This document shows, one piece after another, positions 23,720-31,481 of a stretch of 46,626 bases of DNA; the stretch's first letter is position 1; each line of letters begins with the position of its first letter. The translations under genes were made by a program, and so were the position numbers. Under the pieces are notes generated by a model that was given only the letters and a program-made list of their open reading frames with translations, did no database searches and was not told where the DNA came from. The DNA comes from Streptomyces hirsutus (GTDB lineage Bacteria > Actinomycetota > Actinomycetes > Streptomycetales > Streptomycetaceae), in assembly GCF_001418415.1 (NCBI RefSeq), contig NZ_LIQT01000065.1, positions 1 through 46,626 on the forward strand, given 5' to 3'.

Positions 23720-24592
23720 ATGCCGGGACACCATGTGCCGATGCTCGCCAACCCTCAGACCACGCAGCCGCCGCCGTGGGACGAGACCCGGAAACACGCC
23801 GACCTCGAACGCGCGGCCAACATGCTCATCAACGCCGACCTGACCGGACGTCCGGCCCGAGGCGTCACCGCCCTGCTGGAGCCGTACGCCGAACAAGGCG
23901 CGGAGACAGTCGCGTCACTCAACTTCCGGCGAGCCACGGACGAGGGCTGCCGTGTGGCCGGGCGGGCGGTGTCCTTGCCGGAGTCTCCGGACGGGGCGGT
24001 CGCTGTCGGTGGCTACTACCTCAGCAGCTCGGTGCACGGCTCGGGAGCGGTGATCCCGAGCAACCAACTCGTCCAACCGCTGGTCACGGGTGCCTTCGCC
24101 ATCCGGATCGGCACCCCGCTGCACCACCTCGACGTCACCGTGCCTGAGATCCATGCCGCCGCCGCAGGGATGTACGCAGCGCTGGCGGTCAACAGTCGGC
24201 GGACCGTCATCGACGAGCCCTCGACGACGCTGGAGCGCATCGCGGACAACGCGCACGCGGGGCATGTCGTCGTCTCCGACACCTGGCTCGCTCCCACGGG
24301 CGTAGACCTCGCCTTGATCGGGCTCGATCTGGCGACGGACACCGCCGCGGGACGTTTGTGGCTGCATGCGGGGACGTGGACGCAGCTCGCCCATGCGCTG
24401 CGTCGTTCGATCGCGCTGTTCGGCCCGGTCCAACCCGGTGAGGTCGTGGTCCTGCCATGCGGGGGGCGTGCTCTCGAGCTCGCACCGGACGTCACCGCGA
24501 CGCTGACTGCCGGGCCTTTCGGAACCGTGCGGGTCAGCCACGGCCAGGGCAGCTATGAAGAGGGGTTCGAGCCCCTGACACCCGCGAGCTGA
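23720..24592 (+). CDS. Diverged 2-keto-4-pentenoate hydratase-like protein (MhpD/HsaE family)
   Basis: About 290 residues. It has the layout of 2-hydroxypenta-2,4-dienoate hydratases, which act after the C-C hydrolase: an N-terminal helical part (LLEPYAEQGAET), VAGRAVSLPES where relatives have GRKVGLT, a middle part with TLERIADNAHAGHVVVSD beside the family's TVADNASSG, and a final GEVVVLPCGG. Several usual motifs are altered, including the region before NQLVQPLV, so activity is uncertain. The start is unclear: ATGs at 23720 and 23741 both lack a good ribosome binding site, so it may be leaderless. It diverges from the extradiol dioxygenase; the 126-bp gap contains TGCGGT/ACCGCA arms. An IS630 element begins 14 bp after the stop. 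Confidence 0.65.
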   Translation: MPGHHVPMLANPQTTQPPPWDETRKHADLERAANMLINADLTGRPARGVTALLEPYAEQGAETVASLNFRRATDEGCRVAGRAVSLPESPDGAVAVGGYYLSSSVHGSGAVIPSNQLVQPLVTGAFAIRIGTPLHHLDVTVPEIHAAAAGMYAALAVNSRRTVIDEPSTTLERIADNAHAGHVVVSDTWLAPTGVDLALIGLDLATDTAAGRLWLHAGTWTQLAHALRRSIALFGPVQPGEVVVLPCGGRALELAPDVTATLTAGPFGTVRVSHGQGSYEEGFEPLTPAS

Positions 24593-24606
24593 CTTGCGTC
24601 ACGATA

Positions 24607-25717
24607 CTGAACTTGAATTCGTGATGTCGGTCAGTCGTTCATGGTCAGGCCGGTGCCGGCGAGACAGCCGTCGACCACGTCGGGCCGGTACTGGATCTGC
24701 TTGAGCCTGCGCTTGACGGCCCGGGTGACCTGGGAGAGACCGGCGGCCGCGAGGTTGCCGATCTCGCGCTTGACCAGCGACCAGATGCCCTCCTGCGGGT
24801 TGAGGTCCGGCGCGTAGGTGGGCAGCTGGAACACGGTCAGCCAGTCGGCGTTCTTCTCGATGAACTCCCGCATGCTGCGGGTGAGGTGGAGGCGGACGTT
24901 GTCCCAGACCAGCACGATCGGGCCGCCGAGCTGCTGGTGCGCGCACTGGATGAGGTCGCGGCAGTCCTTCCAGGAGAAGCTTGTGCGCCCGTCGGGTCGG
25001 GCGTCCGGGCAGGGCCGGTAGATCAGCCGGGAAGGCTCGTCGGGCTTGTAGCAGACCAGGGTGGCGACCGATCAGCGGCGGCGGGAGCGGCCTCGGACGC
25101 GGACCACGGGGGGTGTGGCCGCGGCGGGACCAGGTGCGGGTGGTCGGCGACGGCACGGAGAAGCCGGCCTCGTCCTCGACGACGAGCCAGGCGTCGAGCG
25201 CCGCCCCGGTCCTTCCCCGCTCGGCCAGGTCTCCTTCACCCAGCCGGCCACCGCCGCCTCGTTGCGCTCGATCGCGCGGCGGGCGGGGATCTGGCAGCTC
25301 CGGCCGTGCCGCTTGAGCAGGGCGGCCACACCCTGGACGGTGTAGCTCTGGTGGAACCGGCGCCCGATCAGCGTCTTGATCCGCGACAGGGTCCAGGGTT
25401 GGTCCGGCCGGCCGTGGGCCACCGGCCCTTTGAGCAGTGGCAGCGAGGCCGGGCCCTTCGCGGCCAGGGCTCTCGGTCCGCCCTGTGAGCAGGCCTTGCG
25501 CCGGCGCTGCACCGACCGGACGCTGAGCCGCAGGTCGTGCGCGATGACCGCGTTCTCGTCGCCGTGCCGGAACCGCTCGGCCGCCTCCATTCGTACCTTC
25601 TGGCGGAAGGCCCGGCGTTCGTCGGTCAGGCCACCGCCCTGGGGATACCTCATGCACTCGGGATACCGCAGGGAGCATGGGCCGTCAGTCCTACCGACAC
25701 CACGCTTTGAAGGTCAG
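24607..25717 (-). mobile_element. IS630-family insertion sequence with visible terminal repeats
   Basis: The ends CTGAACTTGAATTCGTGATG (from 24607) and, read inward from 25717, CTGACCTTCAAAGCGTGGTG are imperfect inverted repeats; they extend over 28 bp with 21 matches. Both ends abut TA (24605-24606 and 25718-25719), the target dinucleotide that IS630/Tc1 elements duplicate. The 1111-bp length fits the family. The transposase inside is broken, so the element is immobile on its own. Confidence 0.8.
24631..25653 (-). pseudogene. IS630-family transposase, frameshifted and with an internal stop
   Basis: The first part (from 25653) has the helix-turn-helix region (NAVIAHDLRLSVRSVQRRRK) up to NEAAVAGWVKETW. 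The frame then changes near 25215 to one encoding AWLVVEDEAGFSV and RTWSRRGHTP, and returns near 25115 to VVRVRGRSRRR. A TGA at 25072-25074 follows, after which SVATLVCYKPDEP and the C-terminal half continue in frame. The catalytic residues survive: Asp in VEDEAGF, Asp in VWDNVRLH, Glu in LNPQEGIWSL. Two shifts and a stop make it a pseudogene. Confidence 0.8.
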
Positions 25718-25719
25718 TA

Positions 25720-26010
25720 ACCGGGGAGTTCCTGCTGTGTTCCGCGCCGCCTCGTGATGAGGCATCTCCGATGTGGGGTACTCGGAGGGCCTGTCGGGTT
25801 CGGCTGTGAGTCCCTGGGGCCCTCCGCTTCGAGCCGGGATGGACGGGCTCGGCGTGACCCTTGTGGGGGGAGCGCTTGCTACCTGATGGAGTGTCAGGAA
25901 AGTCAGCGATGAGTCAGTGCGAACCCTGCTGGAGGCTCCGAACCTGGTAAAGCATGCAGGTGGTTGAATCGCTCAAAGATCGACGGCTGGCCGGGTAGGG
26001 CAAATGGCGC
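25720..26010. other. Non-coding stretch with possible group II intron-like structure
   Basis: 291 bp with no supported gene. It contains several complementary arms, for example GAGCCGGGAT with GGGCTCGGCG, and GGAGTGTCAGG, GAGTCAGTGCGAACC and GGAGGCTCCGAACC, that recall domain I of bacterial group II introns. There is no maturase gene and no recognisable 3' domain V, so it would be a 5' fragment. I cannot confirm it by eye. Confidence 0.3.
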
Positions 26011-26517
26011 TCATATGAAATTGTGCAGGTTTTCCTCGCGTTGCCTTGCCCCTGGCGTGCGGCCCTGCCAGCCCCGTCGGGTCTGCCGTCCGAAGAGGAT
26101 GCCGCCGGGTTCGGGTGGTGGGGGAGTGCCCGGTTTGAGGGGCCAGGCGATCAGCATGCCCACGACGAAGCCGACCACGTGGGCCACCGTTCCGGCGCCG
26201 GTGACGCCCGCGCCGGAGGAGTACGCCGCCTGGAGGGCGAACCACAGGCCCAGGACGATCCAGGCCGGCAGGCGTAGGGGCAGGAAGATCAGGAAGGGGG
26301 CGAGGACCCAGACGCGGGCCTTCGGGTAGAGCACCAGGTAGGCGCCGAGGATGCCGGCGATGGCGCCCGAGGCGCCGATCAGGGGAGTGGTGGCGTCGGG
26401 GTTCGTGAGTGCGAATCCGTATGCGGCCGCGTACCCGCAGACCAGGTAGAACAGTAGGTACCGCAGATGGCCCATGCGGTCCTCGATTGTGTTGCCGAAG
26501 ATCTGAAGGGTGGACAT
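26011..26517 (-). pseudogene. Truncated rhomboid-family intramembrane serine protease
   Basis: The fragment starts inside the rhomboid core (IFGNTIEDRMGHLRYLLFYL) and carries the catalytic serine in LIGASGAIAG and the catalytic histidine in TVAHVVGFVVGM, with about four membrane segments. The N-terminal part, including the first membrane helix and the usual loop before the GN segment, is absent. Sequence similarity ends at about 26515, where integrase-side DNA starts. The far C-terminus also looks replaced. It is probably a relic left by integration or deletion, although an ATG at 26517 gives an open frame. Confidence 0.7.
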
Positions 26518-26689
26518 TAACGCAGGTCAAATGCATGCTGGGTGACCCCTGGTCAGCAAGTAGTCAGCATGTGGCGAGTCGGAGGTCTCCGCCTTGCTGG
26601 CCGCGGGACGTGACAGCAGAGTCAGCCTTCGCTGGTTCGTCCGCCCCTTCGGAAGGTCTCGCTCCTTGGCTCGTCAGCTCGCTCGCGGC

Positions 26690-27802
26690 ATGGGTTCCTT
26701 CTTCAAAACCTGCTCCTGTGCCAAGCCCAGCCGCTGCCCGCACCTATACACCATCCGCTTTCGTGATGCCCGTGGCAAACAATCGGAGGAAAGTGGGTAC
26801 CGAAACCAAGACGCGGCGATCGACAGGCTGACGGAAATCTACGTCGATCGTAAGAAATCGTCTCCGGCGGTAGCCGAGGCACGACGAGAGCTGGGGCAGC
26901 AAACGATAGAGGAGTACGCCAAGACCTGGTTGCCGCGCCAGCGCAAGATCACGGAGTATTCGACGGGGCGCAACTTGGCGAGCCACTTCAAGGTTCAGAT
27001 AAATCCGATCATTGGTTCGCGGAAGCTGAACTCTGTAACACCCACGGTGGTGGAGGACTTCCTCGACCACCTAGAGGCGCAGGGTGTGGGCCGGGGCCAC
27101 CAGTTGAATGTCTACAGGGCTTTGGCGTCTCTACTGCGCGATGCGTTTGAGAAGGGAGTCATGGCTGACAACCCTCTGCGTGGAGTGCAAAAGCCAGAGT
27201 ATGCCCCACAGCGTGTGGCCATTCCGGAGGCTGAGTACATCACTAAGGCGATCCAGAAGGCGGACCACCAGCTGGCGTTGGAGATAGTCCTGATGGTCGG
27301 CTGCGGGCTCAGGAACGGCGAGGCGCGCGCGGTCAACGTGAACAACATAGTTGCGGATGACGTGTACCGGGTGACCGAGCAGGTGCACTCCAGCACGCAC
27401 CAGTTGGCGAAGCTGAAGCACCGCAAGGAAGGCGAGTTCCGAGAGGTGCCCCTGCCGCGCACGGTCAAGGATGCCATCGAACGGTTCGCGGACGAGCATG
27501 GGGCGACGGAAGACGGGTACCTCTTGAGGGGGCCCAAGGGCCCCTTCAGTGAACCGAACGAGCGATACCGGGTCGCGAAGCTGTTCAAGGCCCTCCCGCC
27601 GACGGAAGGCGTCGGCATGTACAGCTTCCGGCACTTCTTCGCGTCCAACGCGTTGAGCCACGGCATACCCATTACCGACGTGGCCGATTGGATGGGGCAT
27701 AAGTCGATTGAGGTCACCTACCGCACGTACAGGCACCTCATGCCTGGGAGCATCACGAAAGCGGCGGTCCTCTTGGACGAGGAATTGAGGGCCGTAGTTT
27801 GA
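26690..27802 (+). CDS. Tyrosine recombinase/integrase (phage or ICE type)
   Basis: 370 residues. Order: an N-terminal AP2-like arm-binding segment (HLYTIRFRDARGKQSEES), a SAM-like core-binding domain (TIEEYAKTWLPRQRKI to NVYRALASLLRDAFEKGV), then the catalytic domain. Catalytic residues visible are Arg in CGLRNGEARAV, Arg in SFRHFFAS, His in WMGHKSIEVT and the nucleophile Tyr in RTYRHLMPGS. The first His of the usual HxxR box is Tyr (YSFR), a known variation in actinobacterial integrases. I start at the ATG at 26690 because the upstream part is Arg-rich. The region is less GC-rich than its neighbours, which fits acquisition. No excisionase gene or tRNA is seen next to it. Confidence 0.88.
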   Translation: MGSFFKTCSCAKPSRCPHLYTIRFRDARGKQSEESGYRNQDAAIDRLTEIYVDRKKSSPAVAEARRELGQQTIEEYAKTWLPRQRKITEYSTGRNLASHFKVQINPIIGSRKLNSVTPTVVEDFLDHLEAQGVGRGHQLNVYRALASLLRDAFEKGVMADNPLRGVQKPEYAPQRVAIPEAEYITKAIQKADHQLALEIVLMVGCGLRNGEARAVNVNNIVADDVYRVTEQVHSSTHQLAKLKHRKEGEFREVPLPRTVKDAIERFADEHGATEDGYLLRGPKGPFSEPNERYRVAKLFKALPPTEGVGMYSFRHFFASNALSHGIPITDVADWMGHKSIEVTYRTYRHLMPGSITKAAVLLDEELRAVV

Positions 27803-27843
27803 GGGACAGATAGCCCGTCTACCACCGCCGCGCCTGGCTGTAC

Positions 27844-27934
27844 GGACTCGCCCCGCGGGTGCGGGGACGACCGCTTGCGCGCAGCGCTGCTCTGTCGGGG
27901 TCGGGGCACTTACCCTCGCGGGTGCAGGTACGAC
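27844..27934 (-). repeat. Two decayed CRISPR-like repeats beyond the leader-distal end of array 1
   Basis: Bases 27844-27871 match the first repeat of array 1 at 20 of 28 positions but carry a different stem, CCCCGCGGGTGCGGGG, of the kind found in other type I-E repeats. A second, poorer copy ends at 27934. Ends are spaced 63 and 62 bp from each other and from the next repeat, close to the 61-bp period of the array. They look like old, eroded repeats at the oldest end. Confidence 0.5.
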
Positions 27935-27968
27935 GGGCGGAAACATCGTGTCGACCTACCTGCCCCAG

Positions 27969-30900
27969 GGACTACCCCCACGTCGGTGGGGAGGACGCGC
28001 GCAAGGCGGAGGCCCGCTGCAAGAAGACCGGAACACCCCACGTCGGTGGGGAGGACGACGAGCGGCCCGTCGTCGAGGACCACACCAGCGGAACACCCCC
28101 ACGTCGGTGAGGAGGACTACTCCCAGGAGTTCCGGCCGATCCCCCACCAGGGAACACCCCCACGTCGGTGGGGAGGACCCGGACGGTCGTCGGTGTCGAG
28201 CTGCGCCAGGCGGAACACCCCCACGTCGGTGGGGAGGACGCCTCCTTGCGGCGCGGCTCGAACGGCAGCAGCGGAACACCCCCACGTCGGTGGGGAGGAC
28301 CTCCGCCGCATCGCCGAAGCCGGGCCCCGCCGCGGAACACCCCCCCGTCGGTGGGGAGGACACCGTGGCGCGCGCCGCGTACCCCTTGCGCGGCGGAACA
28401 CCCCCACGTCGGTGGGGAGGACCCGTAGGCCTTGCCCAGGCGGGTGAGTGAGTCCGGAACACCCCCACGTCGGTGGGGAGGACAGGTGCGCGAAGCCCTG
28501 GCCGGATGCGTGAAGCGGAACACCCCCACGTCGGTGGGGAGGACCTGCTGGCGCACCGGATGAGCGACGACGCGTTCGGAACACCCCCACGTCGGTGGGG
28601 AGGACCACACATGCCGCCCCACCGAACCGACCACGCTCGGAACACCCCCACGCCGGTGGGGAGGACTCCTGCAGCACCGCCCCGAGGTGATCGCGCTCCG
28701 GAACACCCCCACGTCGGTGGGGAGGACCCGGGAAGCGTCAGGTAGGCGTTGTCGTCGATCGGAACACCCCCACGTCGGTGGGGAGGACGGCACCGGGTTA
28801 TCCACAGGACGCGCGACCCACTGGAACACCCCCACGTCGGTGGGGAGGACTGAGCTCACTCCTCGATCGGCTGAGGATCCAGCGGAACACCCCCACGTCG
28901 GTGGGGAGGACGCCCGGGTCGCCTGCACCACCGGCTACAACGCCGGAACACCCCCACGTCGGTGGGGAGGACTGGACGACGTCGCTGTGAGCCCGGGTGG
29001 CGGACGGAACACCCCCACGTCGGTGGGGAGGACACGCCGACACCCCCGACAACGACCTCATGGTCCGGAACACCCCCACGTCGGTGGGGAGGACGTGCTC
29101 TGGTCCGCTCTGGACCGGGCCATCGACGGAACACCCCCACGTCGGTGGGGAGGACGCGGCCAGCCGGGCGCGTCCCCAGCGGCGCAGCGGAACACCCCCA
29201 CGTCGGTGGGGAGGACAGAGCGCCGGTCACGGTGCCGCCCGTGATTGTCGGAACACCCCCACGTCGGTGGGGAGGACGCGATACCGGAAATACGGGTGCT
29301 CCACCCACGCGGAACACCCCCACGTCGGTGGGGAGGACGGGCTACGAATACGCCGCCACCTCCGAGGATGCGGAACACCCCCACGTCGGTGGGGAGGACC
29401 GATGCTCGGACCTGAAGTGGGCGCGCGACGGCGGAACACCCCCACGTCGGTGGGGAGGACTTGCCGCGGAAGCCGAACCGGGTGTCGATCTGCGGAACAC
29501 CCCCACGTCGGTGGGGAGGACAGCACCTCGTACCAGTGACTCCGCCACCACCACGGAACACCCCCACGTCGGTGGGGAGGACTCCGGGTTCACCACGGCG
29601 TACGGGATGCGCCGCGGAACACCCCCACGTCGGTGGGGAGGACCTGCCCGGCCTCCTCATCGTCTCGATGATCGCCGGAACACCCCCACGTCGGTGGGGA
29701 GGACGTGACGACGCACTCGGTGGACCGGAGGATCGCCGGAACACCCCCACGTCGGTGGGGAGGACTGCGTCTGCGCCGCGGCAACGAAAACCCCGGGCGG
29801 AACACCCCCACGTCGGTGGGGAGGACGAAGTTGTCGAACGCGATGTCACGCCCTTCGGCGGAACACCCCCACGTCGGTGGGGAGGACCTCGTTACGCCAG
29901 GTGGGCATCACGCGACCGCCGGAACACCCCCACGTCGGTGGGGAGGACCTCGTTACGCCAGGTGGGCATCACGCGACCGCCGGAACACCCCCACGTCGGT
30001 GGGGAGGACGACGTCCCGCCCGTCTTGTACTCGGCTGTCACCGGAACACCCCCACGTCGGTGGGGAGGACCATTCCGACGCGCCACAGGTCGGCGTTCGG
30101 GTCGGAACACCCCCACGTCGGTGGGGAGGACGACTTCCACGACTACATGGCGAGGCCCTGGACCGGAACACCCCCACGTCGGTGGGGAGGACGATCTCAT
30201 CCATGAGGGAAACGACGGCACTGGCGGAACACCCCCACGTCGGTGGGGAGGACCTGGAAGAACGGCCGTGCGTCGCCAATCCACTCGGAACACCCCCACG
30301 TCGGTGGGGAGGACTACTGCCGGACGGTGTTCCCGCCGTCGCTCGCCGGAACACCCCCACGTCGGTGGGGAGGACGCCAGGGACGCCCTGCGCGAGAAGT
30401 ACGACGCCGGAACACCCCCACGTCGGTGGGGAGGACGTCGAACCGTGTCGTCATGACTTCCTCGTTCCTGGAACACCCCCACGTCGGTGGGGAGGACGAG
30501 GATGTCGTCGCTGCGCATGGTCAGGTCTCCGGAACACCCCCACGTCGGTGGGGAGGACTTGGTCGCCAAGCTGGGTGTTGGACCACAGGACGGAACACCC
30601 CCACGTCGGTGGGGAGGACTCCATCGAGGAGAACGCGAAGCTCCCGGCCCGCGGAACACCCCCACGTCGGTGGGGAGGACGTACTTCGCGTAAATGCGCA
30701 TGGTAGGTGGTCCGGAACACCCCCACGTCGGTGGGGAGGACGCCCTCGCGGTCCCGGACGGCCCGCACTCGGCCGGAACACCCCCACGTCGGTGGGGAGG
30801 ACGCCCAGCGGGTGATCCGGAAGACGCGCGGCTGCGGAACACCCCCACGTCGGTGGGGAGGACAGCGAACACCTGGAACTGCAGGCCGCTGCCGACGGAA

Positions 30901-31290
30901 CACCCCCACGTCGGTGGGGAGGACGAGGCCGTCTACCTCGACATCGCCCTCGCCCACGGAACACCCCCACGTCGGTGGGGAGGACTCCGGCCGCAGGCAC
31001 AACGCCCGGCACGTTGCCGGAACACCCCCACGTCGGTGGGGAGGACCTGGTGCGGTCGGCCGGGGCGTACACCCCGAACGGAACACCCCCACGTCGGTGG
31101 GGAGGACGGGTGCGGCGGAAGAGGCTCATCGGGGAATGCCGGAACACCCCCAGGTCGGTGGGGAGGACTCGAGCTGGTTGATGTCGGCACGAACCTTGGC
31201 CGGAACACCCCCACGTCGGTGGGGAGGACGTCGTGGTGGTGTACAGGGATTCCCAGTACGCCGGAACACCCCCACGTCGGTGGGGAGGAC
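27969..31290 (-). CRISPR. Type I-E CRISPR array 1, about 55 repeats and 54 spacers
   Basis: 28-bp repeats, on the crRNA strand beginning GTCCTCCCCACCGACG and ending TGGGGGTGTTCC, recur every 61 bp with mostly 33-bp spacers. The palindromic CCCCACcgacGTGGGG arms are typical of I-E repeats cut by Cas6e. The leftmost repeats are degenerate (27969 has CT for AA-type changes, 28030 lacks one C, 28090 has a G-to-A), while the right end is uniform, so the leader is at the right and the array is read leftward. Variants also occur at 28334, 28639 and 31141. Spacers at 29888-29920 and 29949-29981 are identical. The cas3 gene starts 191 bp beyond the array. Confidence 0.97.
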
Positions 31291-31331
31291 CCTTCCTGAC
31301 CTGCGGCTCAAGAAGGGCTTTGCCCTTCCTT
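31291..31331 (-). promoter_or_regulatory. CRISPR leader of array 1 (repeat-proximal part)
   Basis: Read leftward, the 41 bp before the first repeat end in GCAGGTCAGGAAGG and match the leader of array 2 at 33 of 41 positions. AAGGGCAAAGCCCTT inside it is a perfect palindrome. New spacers would be added at 31290. The leader lies between the array and cas3, in the opposite direction to cas3, so the intervening 190 bp must hold both promoters. Confidence 0.75.
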
Positions 31332-31406
31332 TGCATTGAGGGCGACTCTGCGTCGCGACGGGTGAAGCTGCACGTCTTCACCATATCGGGGCCGGACGAC
31401 TGCAGC

Positions 31407-31434
31407 GCTGTCGGTGGGGAGTGGTTGAATGCCG
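31407..31434 (+). promoter_or_regulatory. Conserved 28-bp element upstream of cas3
   Basis: GCTGTCGGTGG at the left and TTGAATGCCG at the right flank a variable centre; 24 of 28 bases match the element at 39629-39656 upstream of cas8e. GTCGGTGGGGAG (31410-31421) is identical to twelve bases of the CRISPR repeat. It lies 47 bp before the cas3 start. It may be a shared promoter or operator for the two cas transcription units. Confidence 0.5.
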
Positions 31435-31481
31435 GCTCCAGTAGTGGGGCGTGGTCCGCTGGCTGGGGTGAGGAGGCGAGG

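Noticed and set aside
26518..26689. A tRNA gene as attachment site next to the integrase
   Set aside because: No cloverleaf or GGTTCRANYCC-type T-loop could be found by eye in this stretch.
27956..31384. Many open frames with repeated PPHRRGGVP and EHPHVGGED-type peptides across array 1
   Set aside because: They are translations of the CRISPR repeats in different frames, not proteins.
31291..31481. In-frame upstream extension of cas3 into the last repeats of array 1 (frame from 31233)
   Set aside because: The extension translates repeat and leader sequence; the ATG at 31482 has a strong ribosome binding site and the protein then begins like other Cas3 proteins.
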